In this document: positions 34,707-43,827 of the stretch, in pieces | Layout: every line of letters begins with the position of its first letter | Numbering within the stretch: position 1 is the first letter of the stretch | Assembly (NCBI RefSeq): GCF_047501465.1 | Contig: NZ_JAZDRL010000001.1 | Coordinates: 992,001-1,056,000, forward strand | Source: Pseudochelatococcus sp047501465 | GTDB lineage: Bacteria; Pseudomonadota; Alphaproteobacteria; Rhizobiales; Beijerinckiaceae | Length of the DNA stretch: 64,000 nucleotides | Direction of reading: 5' to 3' | Program-made: the position numbers and the translations under genes | Notes under the pieces: model-generated | Told to the model about the DNA's origin: nothing | Seen by the model: only the letters and a program-made list of their open reading frames with translations | The model's database searches: none

Positions 34707-36074
34707 TCACATATCTGGTGCAGATTTTCCACGGTTTTTTAACTTGTTCATTAATTTAGCCTGCGCTTCCTCATAGTATCGGGAGCGCACATTTACGACT
34801 TCATCTCCCCATGCAAATGAAACTTCTGGGATGAAATGACCATCCTTCACTATTCGGATAGCTTGTGCCAAGGCTAAGCGATCTTCGATGATCATAATAC
34901 GCGGTTTCTCACGCGGCAATTCTTGATGATCAGGCAATATGAGTGTAATCGGATAATTATCTGCCTCAACGCTAAAGGGATTGCCGGCATCATCACCATG
35001 ATGAAATACTTCACGACCTGGCTCTCGCCCACAGGCATCATTTAGCAGCGGTAAAAGAGTGCGCATAAATGGTGTAATATTGCCAAGCCCCCGCTTTGGA
35101 GGGGGATCATTGCCATCAAGGGGATATTTAGGAGAATAGGGAACCTCTGTAATGGTCTGAGCGGCATTAGCCTGCAAATGAAATAATTCCTGCACCGAGA
35201 TAGACTCTCGCACGGGTAACTTGGGCCACAATTCCTTTAACGCCTTAGGCGTCACCGGAACTTGTCGTGTTACGGCCTGGCCAGTCAGAATTAGTTTGTC
35301 ATCTTCCGTGCCAATTATCATGGGTCGTACATGTTCACTACCGTGCGTTTCCACACGGTGAGCGACAAAAGCGAGATCATAGTCAGCTGTCACGGCAATC
35401 TCATTTCTATTGCCCATTACTTCAAGAATATCGCTCTTTTCAAATTGCTTACCATTTCGCCGACAGGTAAAAATATCCACCTTGCCATCAGGCTTTCTCT
35501 CACCCCAAAAGGCAAATTCACGCCCCTCAACTCTGCCAATCATCGCGCCAGATGTTACTGGGGATTCATCACACAGCCAATTGCCGATAATAGTTAAGTT
35601 ATTCATTTGCCAAAGATTTTCTCTGGGCAAACTTAAGGCAATGGCTGTCGCCTTTCTCTCTCGTATAGAAATCTCATTTGCCGCCGAAAAAGCTACTGCT
35701 TTTTCATGAGGGAGGCCCTTGCGACCATATAACTGATTGCGCGGAATAAAACCGCATAACGGGGGAATAGCAGAGCTCTTTCCCTTTATTGCCATATCTT
35801 TTGTACTGAAACCTGCACGAATAAGACTGGTAGCAAAACGATTAACGGCACGAATAGCAATGCAGATTTTCTTTTCTGTTGCCAGTTTCTGTAAGCCGAT
35901 AGAATGCTCTGCCAGTACACCTCCGCGCAATTCAGCATCTCTTGCTTGCTGCGCAATCGCTTCCGGTGAGCATGCACCTTGCTTACAATCAAGCGATTGC
36001 GTGTCTATCGCCAATGATGTCTCAGAGCCAGAAATGCTTTCCAGATGCTGAAATGACCCATTTACAAATGCCAT
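34707..36074 (-). CDS. ExoY/edema factor/CyaA-type nucleotidyl cyclase toxin homologue
   Basis: 455 residues. The central part matches Pseudomonas ExoY block by block: TSLIRAGFSTKDMAIKGKSS (ExoY TTLIEEGFPTKGFSVKGKSS), VTADYDLAFVAHRVETHGS (MTADYDLFLVAPSIEAHGS), and GNITP with LNDACGR, then EVFHHGDDAGNPF and DNYPITLILP (EMFHHSDDAGNPG, DNFPATFYLP). ATP/GTP-contacting lysines (Lys92, Lys99; ExoY 81, 88), metal-binding Asp231/Asp233 (212, 214) and His359/Asn365 (291, 297) are all kept. About 50 extra residues lie between the Asp pair and the GNITP block. Characterised relatives are delivered into eukaryotic cells and activated there (actin or calmodulin) to make cyclic nucleotides. No signal peptide; the export route is unknown. 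Start is the ATG at 36074; a TTG lies at 36080. The gene is AT-richer than the transporter genes around it. Confidence 0.88.
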   Translation of the reverse strand: MAFVNGSFQHLESISGSETSLAIDTQSLDCKQGACSPEAIAQQARDAELRGGVLAEHSIGLQKLATEKKICIAIRAVNRFATSLIRAGFSTKDMAIKGKSSAIPPLCGFIPRNQLYGRKGLPHEKAVAFSAANEISIRERKATAIALSLPRENLWQMNNLTIIGNWLCDESPVTSGAMIGRVEGREFAFWGERKPDGKVDIFTCRRNGKQFEKSDILEVMGNRNEIAVTADYDLAFVAHRVETHGSEHVRPMIIGTEDDKLILTGQAVTRQVPVTPKALKELWPKLPVRESISVQELFHLQANAAQTITEVPYSPKYPLDGNDPPPKRGLGNITPFMRTLLPLLNDACGREPGREVFHHGDDAGNPFSVEADNYPITLILPDHQELPREKPRIMIIEDRLALAQAIRIVKDGHFIPEVSFAWGDEVVNVRSRYYEEAQAKLMNKLKNRGKSAPDM

Positions 36075-36225
36075 AACCAACCCGCCCTACAATTGCAAAG
36101 CAACGCCGCAAGAAACCATTATCAGGCCTCAGAATATGTGGCATCGTAGCAAACTCATAGGAATCAGCAAGCAATAATAAAACATGCGACAACTTGGCTA
36201 TAGAAGAAAAACAGGTATTATTTAC

Positions 36226-37044
36226 TTACCTATTACCTAATTTTCGATGCAGAACAAGCTCTGCGAGCATAATGATAATTGAGCATATCGCCATCAAAAC
36301 AATAGACATGACCGCAGCGGCCGGCAGATCTGTGCCAGTTTCTGAGATCTTGCTGTAAAGAACCAGGGGCAGAATATTCACCTGCGTACCCACCAATGCC
36401 AGCGCTGTGCCGTAAGCGCCAATTGCGACTGAAGCCGTCAATGCATAAGCAACAGCAATGCTAGGCGCAATCTGTGGCAGCATAATACCCGCCAATGCTC
36501 GCACCCGTGAAGCTCCCATTGATCGCGCAGCTGCAATTTGCATGACATCAAAATTCAGAATCGCAGGCAGCACAATCAGCACTACACGCGGAATAAGGTA
36601 GTAAGAATAGGCAAGCCCAAGCCCAAATACAGAATAGATCATTCGCCCGACTTGAGCGGGATCGAACCCCAGCTCTGCCAGTAGCATCGTCACAAAACCG
36701 GCTCGACCAAATACCAGGATGAAGCCATAGGCTATAATCAGGCCAGAGAAAGTCAGTGGTAACGTAATTGCAATCAGGGTGGTTGTGCGTAAACGAGGTG
36801 AATAGCGGGAGAGTGAGATTGCTACCATCACACCAATCATCACCGAAACAAGAGGTGCCAGCGTGCCTATGAGCAAGCTGCCGCGCAAACCGTTCCAGAA
36901 TACCGGATCAGCCACTACCCTTCCCACTGCTGCCCCTGCATCTGTCCCCGCTTCCAGCAGGATTGACGCTGCAGGTAACGCAAAAAACAATGCAAAAACC
37001 AGCACACCCGGCAACATAAACAGGGCAAAGAGATGGCGCGGCAT
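36226..37044 (-). CDS. ABC transporter permease (importer, first permease)
   Basis: 272 residues with about six membrane helices. The EAA loop, AARSMGASRVRALAGIMLPQIAP (about 175-197), is the contact for the ATPase. It is of the PotB/PhnU/FbpB-like permease type. The ATG at 37044 has GGAGG 4 nt upstream; ATG 37056 and TTG 37062 have no ribosome site. It is the last gene of the importer cluster (permease, ATPase, binding protein, permease), separated from the binding-protein gene by a strong hairpin at 37188-37233 that should lower its expression. Confidence 0.9.
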   Translation of the reverse strand: MPRHLFALFMLPGVLVFALFFALPAASILLEAGTDAGAAVGRVVADPVFWNGLRGSLLIGTLAPLVSVMIGVMVAISLSRYSPRLRTTTLIAITLPLTFSGLIIAYGFILVFGRAGFVTMLLAELGFDPAQVGRMIYSVFGLGLAYSYYLIPRVVLIVLPAILNFDVMQIAAARSMGASRVRALAGIMLPQIAPSIAVAYALTASVAIGAYGTALALVGTQVNILPLVLYSKISETGTDLPAAAVMSIVLMAICSIIIMLAELVLHRKLGNR

Positions 37045-37187
37045 CAAGCCTCCCATGAGCAAAACAATTTCAGCAACCTGCTTGTTTGGTATCGAACCGA
37101 TGGCAAAAGCTGCTTTTAAATGCCATATCGTATTTTAATAAAGTGTAGTCACCGCTTTTTCATCACGATAACGCTGCAATATAAAAG

Positions 37188-37233
37188 ATCAGAGCATCTT
37201 GAGCGTTTCAATGAATCGCCAAGATGCTCTGAT
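37188..37233 (-). terminator. Hairpin between binding-protein and permease genes
   Basis: Perfect 14-bp arms ATCAGAGCATCTTG / CAAGATGCTCTGAT with an 18-nt loop; on the minus strand CTTTTATATT follows. It is probably a partial terminator or mRNA stabiliser that keeps binding-protein mRNA in excess. Confidence 0.7.
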
Positions 37234-37269
37234 ACGCTTTGGTCTACTGATTGGCTGTTAGCAGAGCAC

Positions 37270-38340
37270 TTACTGCCCCAACACAGCCTTTGCCCAACCG
37301 GCATCAATTTCTGCCTTCTTGGCCGTTGCCTTGGCAATATCGAGCGGATGTAATTGCGGTGCCTCTGGCAATTTATCGGCCACGCTTTCGGGCAATTTCA
37401 CGCCTGGCACGGCAGGACGCACAAAACCTTCAGCAAAAATGCCTTGTCCCAGATCAGTGGTAATGAAGTTTAACCACAGCTTACCAGCATTGGGGTTTGG
37501 GCCGTCCTTTACCAGGCTTATTGCATAAGGTGCGGCAGCAGATGCTTCTTTAGGGATCACAACAGCAATGTCATCGCCCAAACCATCTACATATTTAGCT
37601 CGCAAACCATCATTTTCATAACCAATCCAGATCGGAATCTCGCCTTTTATAAACTGCGCATAAGGCGTTGATCCAACATTGCGCAATACATTGCCAGATT
37701 TTGCAAGCTGGCCGAGATAATCGATTCCGGGGGCTACATTATCTTCATTGCCACCATGCGCAAGCGCTGCAGCAAACACAATCACTTGTCCCTGCCCTGT
37801 CGAGCGAGGGTCCAGATAGACGATGCTGTTTTTATATTCGCGCTGCAGCAGATCAGCCCAGCTTTCCGGAACATTCTTCACCAGCTTCTTGTTCACAAGA
37901 AACGCCACATTGAGCGTATGGATGGTGAACCACTGTCCGTCAGGATGCCGGAATTGCGGTGGGAGTTTATCGAAATTAACGGGCTTGAAATCAGCAACAA
38001 GCCCCTTCTCGGCGGCATCAAGACCTGATGCTGCAAAGTAGTAAGCTGTATCAGCCTGCGGGCGATTGCGTGATTTATCGAGGGCCACCACGGTGGTTGC
38101 TGAACCGAGATCGTTATAGACCAGCTCTATACCCGGATAACGCTGCTGAAATGCCTTGAACTGCGCTGCCCAGTTCGCCCAGGTTGGACCAGTGTCAAAG
38201 GAAACGACAATGCCCTCATTTTGCGCAGCCTTGTAAAGTGCGCGCTCGCCGTCATAAAGCTCTGGCCCCTCAAATGCTTGCGCAGAAGCAGTTAATGCAA
38301 GCGGCATTGCAAAAAGAGCGGCATATAGCCAGTTTCTCAT
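37270..38340 (-). CDS. ABC transporter substrate-binding protein, family 1 (FbpA/PotD/PhnS-like)
   Basis: 356 residues with a signal peptide (MRNWLYAALFAMPLALTASAQA). The mature protein is a periplasmic binding protein: EGIVVSFDTGPTWANWAAQFKAFQQRYPG, LGSATTVVALDKSRNRPQADTAYY, VPESWADLL and FVRPAVPG follow the family pattern of ferric-ion, polyamine, thiamine and aminoethylphosphonate binders. No Tyr-Tyr iron motif is evident, so the ligand is open; the DeoR regulator hints at an organic phosphate. The start ATG 38340 has GGGAGG 9 nt upstream; an upstream ATG at 38421 would put 27 residues in front of the signal peptide. Confidence 0.9.
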   Translation of the reverse strand: MRNWLYAALFAMPLALTASAQAFEGPELYDGERALYKAAQNEGIVVSFDTGPTWANWAAQFKAFQQRYPGIELVYNDLGSATTVVALDKSRNRPQADTAYYFAASGLDAAEKGLVADFKPVNFDKLPPQFRHPDGQWFTIHTLNVAFLVNKKLVKNVPESWADLLQREYKNSIVYLDPRSTGQGQVIVFAAALAHGGNEDNVAPGIDYLGQLAKSGNVLRNVGSTPYAQFIKGEIPIWIGYENDGLRAKYVDGLGDDIAVVIPKEASAAAPYAISLVKDGPNPNAGKLWLNFITTDLGQGIFAEGFVRPAVPGVKLPESVADKLPEAPQLHPLDIAKATAKKAEIDAGWAKAVLGQ

Positions 38341-38513
38341 TATCGGTTCCTCCCTAGAACAGCACTTAAAATCGACCCAAGTAAAGGTGATTAAGGGCGA
38401 CTGAAAAACACGTTTAAACATTTACAGCAAGTAGAATTATTCGTTGGAGCAAGACAATATGCATCAGATGCAATGAATTGCACTGCAAAATGGCAAATAA
38501 TGCACATCCGAGC

Positions 38514-39572
38514 TTAGTGCATTCTTAATAGCTTAATTGAATCGGATGGCAGCTTGATGTTTGAAAATGCTTCTCTCGAATGCGTTTGCAGTTTCAGGTT
38601 GAGCGAACCAATAGCGAGATCGATACGCCGGATTGCGCCCAAATGACGATCCGCTAAAACCATAACGCCAAAGGTATTAATACCTGTTGCGGAAATTGAA
38701 GGCTCAATCCGTTCAGGACGTATCAGAACGGTGACGACATCATCCACCGTAAAGCCCTGTGTATTCGCATGCAGTTCTAATCCTGCAGTTTGGTTACTCA
38801 CAACTCCTGCTTCCTCAAGCATCACCCGTCCTGGCGCGCAAACACGTCCTCGCCACAGGTTCGCTTCCCCTACAAAAGCGGCAATGGCTGGATTGGCAGG
38901 ATGGTCATAGAGCACCTGTGGTGTCGCAATCTGCACTAACCGCCCATCCGCAATCACTGCAACACGATCCCCTAACGAAAGCGCCTCTTCCTGATCATGC
39001 GTAACATGCAAAGTCGCGATACCAGCAGCCCGCTGCACCTTGAAGATCTCATCCCGCATTTCAACCCGGAGTGCGGCGTCAAGAGCTGACAATGGCTCAT
39101 CAAGCAGCAAAGCATTTGGCGAAAATACCAACGCCCGCGCCAGGGCCACGCGCTGCTGCTGCCCGCCCGAAAGCGTTGCAGGTCTGCGCTCAGTCAAGCT
39201 CCCAAGCCCCACGCGCGCCAATGCGTCCCGCGCCAACTTCAAACGCTCAATACTACCGATCCCGCGCATTTTCAGCGGGTATGCAACATTCTGCACCGCA
39301 CTCATATGCGGAAACAGCGCATAATTCTGAAAAACAATCCCCAAATTCCGCGCTTCAGGCTTTAGATGAGAAATGTCGATATCATTGACCAAAATGCGGC
39401 CGCTATCAGGTACAATAAAGCCTGCAAGCAACTTCAATAGCGTTGATTTACCTGAGCCCGATGCACCAATGATTGTCAGCAGCTCACCATCTTCTACGGT
39501 GAGATCGATATCCGCTAATCCCATACGGGTCCCGGGATAGGTGTATGAGACGCCTTCAAAGCGCACGGTCAT
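38514..39572 (-). CDS. ABC transporter ATP-binding protein (PotA/FbpC-like)
   Basis: 352 residues. Walker A GASGSGKST (about 36-44), Q-loop FQNYALFPHM, signature LSGGQQQRVALARAL, Walker B ALLLDEPLSALD and H-loop HVTHDQEEAL are all present. The C-terminal 110 residues are a TOBE-type regulatory domain (VLIRPERIEPS). It energises the importer formed with the two permeases in this cluster. The ATG follows the upstream permease stop by 5 bp, so the genes are co-transcribed. Confidence 0.95.
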   Translation of the reverse strand: MTVRFEGVSYTYPGTRMGLADIDLTVEDGELLTIIGASGSGKSTLLKLLAGFIVPDSGRILVNDIDISHLKPEARNLGIVFQNYALFPHMSAVQNVAYPLKMRGIGSIERLKLARDALARVGLGSLTERRPATLSGGQQQRVALARALVFSPNALLLDEPLSALDAALRVEMRDEIFKVQRAAGIATLHVTHDQEEALSLGDRVAVIADGRLVQIATPQVLYDHPANPAIAAFVGEANLWRGRVCAPGRVMLEEAGVVSNQTAGLELHANTQGFTVDDVVTVLIRPERIEPSISATGINTFGVMVLADRHLGAIRRIDLAIGSLNLKLQTHSREAFSNIKLPSDSIKLLRMH

Positions 39573-39577
39573 CGGCT

Positions 39578-40360
39578 TTAGACTTTCCGTTGCATGGCAA
39601 AGCCTGTTCGGCTTGTCATGGAGGTCGCTAGCGCAGCAATCACAGCCAGGCTTAGCAACACGACAGTCGCCGCGCAGGCAAAGCCCGTTGCGCCATAGAA
39701 CGCCTGCAGCAGTACCACGGGGTAAGTACGTGATAAAAAACCTGAAACCAAATTGGACAATTGAAATTCACCAATCGAAAGCGCCGCAACCGTCAACAAC
39801 GACGAGGTGAGGCTGGTTGCGACGAGCGGCAATACAATATCGATAAAGCGCGCTCGAAATGGCGCACCTAGCGCCGCAGCCGCCTGCTCCATGGCGGGCA
39901 AACCAGATTGCTGCATATCCGCTACCAGCGCATTCACAGTATAAGGCAAGGTAAGCACCAAATGCCCTGCAACCACGATCCAGAAAGTGCCAAGCCATGG
40001 CAGTGTATTTGACGAAAACACCAGTATGAAACCGAAGCCCAAAACCAGTTCAGGCACAGCGACAGGCAGCAGCGAAATTAGACGCGCCGCCAATTTCACC
40101 CCACGCCGTGCGGCTGCATGGATAGCATAAGCCAATGGCAAACCTACCAGCACATTCAACACGCACACCACTATCACCACGCGCAGGCTTGTGAAAAAAG
40201 CCCGGCGAAAACTGGGATCAGCAATAAGCTCAGCATACCACCGCCAGGTGAACCCATGTGGAAGAAGCGTATTTGTCCAGGTTTCGCCAACTGAGCCAAC
40301 AAGTAGCAACGCAATTGGCGACGCCAGAAATACAAGATATAGCAGGGTAATAAGCCCCAA
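39578..40360 (-). CDS. ABC transporter permease (importer, second permease)
   Basis: 260 residues with about six membrane helices (the first is LITLLYLVFLASPIALLLVG). The EAA loop is QAAAALGAPFRARFIDIVLPL (about 162-182). Start is TTG at 40360, the only usable start after the in-frame stop at 40385-40387, with a full GGAGG 7 nt upstream. It opens the importer operon: permease, ATPase, binding protein, permease. It resembles PotC/PhnV-type permeases. Confidence 0.9.
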   Translation of the reverse strand: MGLITLLYLVFLASPIALLLVGSVGETWTNTLLPHGFTWRWYAELIADPSFRRAFFTSLRVVIVVCVLNVLVGLPLAYAIHAAARRGVKLAARLISLLPVAVPELVLGFGFILVFSSNTLPWLGTFWIVVAGHLVLTLPYTVNALVADMQQSGLPAMEQAAAALGAPFRARFIDIVLPLVATSLTSSLLTVAALSIGEFQLSNLVSGFLSRTYPVVLLQAFYGATGFACAATVVLLSLAVIAALATSMTSRTGFAMQRKV

Positions 40361-40576
40361 TGCACCGCCTCCGGCAAACCAGAATCAGAATGTCATAGCA
40401 TTTCATAAACGAGCAGACATCAACTGGATTGGAAATACCTTACAGTATCAATCCCAATTTACTTTCAATGAAACTGGAAAGCACCTCAATAGCACGATGC
40501 AATAGAGCGCTGGTATCTGAACGAGAGATTGAAAGAAGCACCTTGTCAGCAACCAGCATAATCTATTGTACGAGCC

Positions 40577-41266
40577 TCAATCAGCAACCGGCGCATCGCT
40601 AATCAAATGCTCTGCAATATGAGCAATCACTTCATCCAGCTTTTTACATCCAACAGCACCTTCTACAAATGGCGAATCGCCAAGTGTAAATACCGGCCGA
40701 CCAAAATGAAGACCATAGGCCATCTCTGTCAGCGTGCCATAACCACCGCCAATAGCCACGAGCGCGACACTAGCCCGCGCCAGAATCGCATTGCGGACGG
40801 GACCAATGCCCGTAGCTAACGGAATAGCAACATATGGATTTCCCTCGCGCCATTCCGTATCAGGGAGCACACCAATTGGTAAACCACCTGCTTCGAGATG
40901 GCCCTTGCAGGCAGCTTCCATCACCCCGCCCTTGCCGCCGCAAATCAACTGCAATCCAACTTCGGCCAGCATGCGCCCAAGCTCATATGCAGATGTGATT
41001 TCTTCCGATGATGCATCACGAGGGCCAATGATTCCAATGGGCACACGACGCGCCGCAGCACCTGTAAATACCAGGCGCAGCGCCTCTGTGCCTGAAGCAA
41101 CAGCGGTCACATCATCAGGCAACGCACCACTGGCTTCCCACTGCAGCATCCAAGGATTAAACTGCAAAGCCTCAGCAGCACCGGCCCGGACATATCGATA
41201 AAGCGTATGCTCCCCCGCAGACCAAGCCAGCAATGACGGTGAGGCATTTCGCTCAGAATAAGACAT
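40577..41266 (-). CDS. LOG-like protein, TIGR00725 family
   Basis: 229 residues. The C-terminal two thirds carry a Rossmann-like LOG fold: VPIGIIGPRDAS, ICGGKGGVMEAACKG (about 108-122) and the GGGYGTLTEMA loop (about 173-183), equivalent to the PGGxGTxxE motif of cytokinin-activating LOG phosphoribohydrolases. The first 75 residues form an extension with LYRYVRAGAAEAL. Nucleotide or nucleotide-sugar binding is likely; the substrate is not known for this branch. Start ATG at 41266; it stands upstream of the importer operon on the same strand, with 216 bp between. Confidence 0.85.
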   Translation of the reverse strand: MSYSERNASPSLLAWSAGEHTLYRYVRAGAAEALQFNPWMLQWEASGALPDDVTAVASGTEALRLVFTGAAARRVPIGIIGPRDASSEEITSAYELGRMLAEVGLQLICGGKGGVMEAACKGHLEAGGLPIGVLPDTEWREGNPYVAIPLATGIGPVRNAILARASVALVAIGGGYGTLTEMAYGLHFGRPVFTLGDSPFVEGAVGCKKLDEVIAHIAEHLISDAPVAD

Positions 41267-41452
41267 AAATTGTCCACTAATTCACGTTGTCAGACACTAA
41301 ACGACCGATAACTAACACTCACATCGTTTGCAACGTAGAATGATACGGCGCAGTACACTTTTCCGCACTATTTGCTCATCTCTGGCATATAGACACTTTC
41401 TTTTTTGGGAAATCATGATGGAATGCTTAATAATTTATGACATTGCTCAAGA

Positions 41453-41495
41453 GCAGTTTGCGTTCAATTTAATTATTCAGATGAACACAAACTGC
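41453..41495. repeat. Palindromic repeat, copy B of the TTGCGTTCA family
   Basis: Arms GCAGTTTGCGTTCA (41453-41466) and TGAACACAAACTGC (41482-41495) with one mismatch and a 15-nt loop. It shares TTGCGTTCAATTT with copy A at 20034. Confidence 0.7.
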
Positions 41496-41549
41496 AGCAA
41501 AATATATAGATAAGAGCGCAGCTCTGATTCCGCCGGTATGTCCGGCGCT

Positions 41550-42035
41550 TTAACTGCAGCCGTGCCCGCCGCCTTCCTTGACGAGCCGCTGCCAGTCGGG
41601 CCCAAGCACTGATCTAGCATCGATTGCATCGGCATAACCATCGTCACCCTGGCGGAACATTTCCACTGAGAGTGAGCGATCATAACTACCGGCTATAGAT
41701 GTTGACCCTGGAATATAGCGCGAGCGCGTAACCAGCGTTCCATCAGGACGCATTCTATTGATCGTCTCATAAGTTCCGGGATTCGTGATTTGATAAGTAT
41801 TGTCCGCAGCGCCACCACTTGTAATGATATAACGATCATAACCGGCGCGTAACGTTTCGATAGCAGCCGCCTTGGAGGCAACCCTGGCTGCACCTACAGC
41901 ACCACAGCTGGAATCGGCGCTGGCATCAATAATGAGACTACTAGCGGAAGTCCGCGTGACCTCGACAGTTGAGCAAGATGCCAGGAAAAGAGCAAACATT
42001 CCGCTCGACATGATAGCAACTGCAGGATGACGCAT
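41550..42035 (-). CDS. Lipoprotein, conserved in Hyphomicrobiales, unknown function
   Basis: 161 residues. A lipoprotein signal peptide ends in LASC (Cys at about 21). The mature part includes AARVASKAAAIETLRAGYDRYIITSG, a pattern I know from uncharacterised rhizobial lipoproteins, and RSVLGPDWQRLVKEG near the end. The ATG at 42035 has a G-rich ribosome site (GGGGGAAG) 5 nt upstream; a GTG at 42062 would only lengthen the signal peptide. It sits at the edge of the AT-rich islet that extends to tRNA-Asp. Confidence 0.75.
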   Translation of the reverse strand: MRHPAVAIMSSGMFALFLASCSTVEVTRTSASSLIIDASADSSCGAVGAARVASKAAAIETLRAGYDRYIITSGGAADNTYQITNPGTYETINRMRPDGTLVTRSRYIPGSTSIAGSYDRSLSVEMFRQGDDGYADAIDARSVLGPDWQRLVKEGGGHGCS

Positions 42036-42671
42036 AGACTTCCCCCCAATGAAGCACTTCACAATCCGACATATTTGTCGTTTGCACTCGCTACAATTTT
42101 GACTGAATAGTCATGCAAAGGCAATCATGACGATAAATACCCTTCGCATTTAAACTCAGATAGCAGAATGTATATAAAAAATTAATTACAATAAAAAAAT
42201 AGTAAATTATAATTTACACATAAATAAAATAATATACTGAATTGCGTATAAGGTTTTTAATTGTCAGAAATATTGTTTAGCGCATATGCATTATGTACAT
42301 GCAACAGGAATTATAATTTATATGGGAGAAAATGAAACCAACTGAATGGCGGGAGTTACAGGGTTCGAATCCGCTACCTTCGGCGTGAAAGATCGAACAA
42401 ATTTGAAAATTCGTGAATATAATCAATGCACTGTGATAATACGCATCTTGCATTACTGGCTATATAATGCATGCAAGTGTCGCACTAAATTGCATCAATC
42501 AATTGCGCTTCCTGCCGGTTGATTCTGTGCTTGATATCAACTTATAAACAAAAAGGAACGTAAAGTTTTCAGAGGGTATATAACTAAAGATGCATTCATT
42601 TTAAATGGAACAATAAATTTTTAAAGACTGCGCGATAAGCGCCAATCTTCTTGGCTTATAAGGACTTAGAC
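42036..42671. other. AT-rich intergenic region with a tRNA fragment
   Basis: About 635 bp, very AT-rich. It holds the decayed tRNA-Asp 3' part at 42347-42387 and, near its right end, the galE promoter. No integrase or ORF of note. Confidence 0.6.
42347..42387 (-). pseudogene. Decayed partial copy of the tRNA-Asp gene (3' part)
   Basis: From the CCA end (TGG at 42347) to the anticodon region this strand matches tRNA-Asp at 44136 with about 8 differences in 41 bases, mostly transitions toward A/T; TGGCGGGAGT, TCGAA and CGGCGTGA are identical. The 5' half is missing. It is in the same orientation as the intact gene, as expected for the distal end of an element inserted at the tRNA 3' end. Confidence 0.75.
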
Positions 42672-43679
42672 ATGGATAGGGCAGAAAGCATTCTCATCGC
42701 TGGTGGAGCCGGATATATTGGATCCTCGGTGGCTAATGCCCTAAGTGATGCTGGATATAAGCCCATTATCATTGACGATTTAAGTAGTGGCCGGCAGGAA
42801 TTTGTTGAAAAATATAAGCTTTATGTCGGATCCATCGGGGATAAGGAACTTTTAAGACGCGTATTTTCAGAAAATGATGGAATAACGTCTGTAATCGACT
42901 TTGCTGCAAAAATTGTCGTGCCAGATTCAGTTATGAATCCAGTATCTTATTATGAGAATAATGTATCACAAACCTTAAATCTTATTGATGAAACAATAAA
43001 AGCAGGCATCCGATCGTTTATTTTCAGTTCTACGGCTTCGCTATATGCTGAAACGGAAAATTTCTTTGTTGATGAGAGTACCCCAGCTGATCCTAAAAGC
43101 CCTTATTCTACAAGCAAGTGGATGGTTGAACGAATTTTAAGGGATATCGCGGCTACTGGGGCTTTATCTGCTATTGTGTTGCGCTACTTTAATCCTATTG
43201 GCGCCGATCCAGAGCTAAGATCTGGTCTTCAGATACGAGATCCTAGTCATGTCCTGGGCAAAATGATATCGGCCCAAGAGAAAGGAGAGGAGTTCACAGT
43301 TACGGGCCTTGATTGGCCAACCCGTGATGGCTCTGGGCTCCGTGATTATATACATGTTTGGGATCTGGCTCTTGCACATGTGGCAGCTGTCAAATTAGCC
43401 AATAAGTTCCCAAAAACGAAATTTCCGGAAGATGATAAAAACTACATAACAATTAATCTGGGAACAGGTGAAGGCACAACAGTGCTTGAATTGGTTGAGC
43501 AGTTCCGACAAGTGGTTGGTTGTGACTTTCGGGTAAAGTTTGGCCCACGAAGACCGGGAGATGTGGCCGGCGCTGCCACGCGCTCACGTAAGGCCGAAAC
43601 GCTGCTTGGCTGGAAAGCAAAATACTCCATAGGCGATGGAATTCGCGATTCGCTCCGCTGGCGGAAGCAGTTCTGGTAG
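42672..43679 (+). CDS. galE: UDP-glucose 4-epimerase-like protein
   Basis: 335 residues, an extended SDR. NAD-binding GGAGYIG (11-17), the Ser/Thr block SSTAS (119-123) and YSTSK (Tyr145, Lys149) are all present, as are RYFNPIGADP and DYIHVWDLALAH, which are GalE hallmarks. It would interconvert UDP-glucose and UDP-galactose (or the N-acetyl forms) for surface polysaccharides. The start is ATG 42672 with AAGGA 7 nt upstream; a TTG at 42651 is less likely. The DNA is clearly AT-richer than the core genes, and it lies alone between tRNA-Asp and a tRNA-Asp fragment, so horizontal acquisition is likely. Confidence 0.9.
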   Translation: MDRAESILIAGGAGYIGSSVANALSDAGYKPIIIDDLSSGRQEFVEKYKLYVGSIGDKELLRRVFSENDGITSVIDFAAKIVVPDSVMNPVSYYENNVSQTLNLIDETIKAGIRSFIFSSTASLYAETENFFVDESTPADPKSPYSTSKWMVERILRDIAATGALSAIVLRYFNPIGADPELRSGLQIRDPSHVLGKMISAQEKGEEFTVTGLDWPTRDGSGLRDYIHVWDLALAHVAAVKLANKFPKTKFPEDDKNYITINLGTGEGTTVLELVEQFRQVVGCDFRVKFGPRRPGDVAGAATRSRKAETLLGWKAKYSIGDGIRDSLRWRKQFW

Positions 43680-43827
43680 AGCGCCATAGCTGGTACACTG
43701 ATATGCAAACGATATACTTATGGAGGCAGCTTGCCTCCAGTTTTAGTTATCAAATCGAATGCAAGCTGCGGAAGAAAATAGAATCAAGGGCGCTAAACAT
43801 TCCTTTTTCTTAAGAACGCCCAATGCT

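Noticed and set aside
30440..35214. The 14-15-mer GAGATAGACTCTCGC shared by the rpoD upstream region and the cyclase gene
   Set aside because: One shared 15-mer is expected by chance in 64 kb, and in the cyclase it is plain coding sequence.
42347..42394. A second functional tRNA gene
   Set aside because: Only the 3' part can be aligned, and the anticodon stem and the whole 5' half are missing, so it is a remnant.
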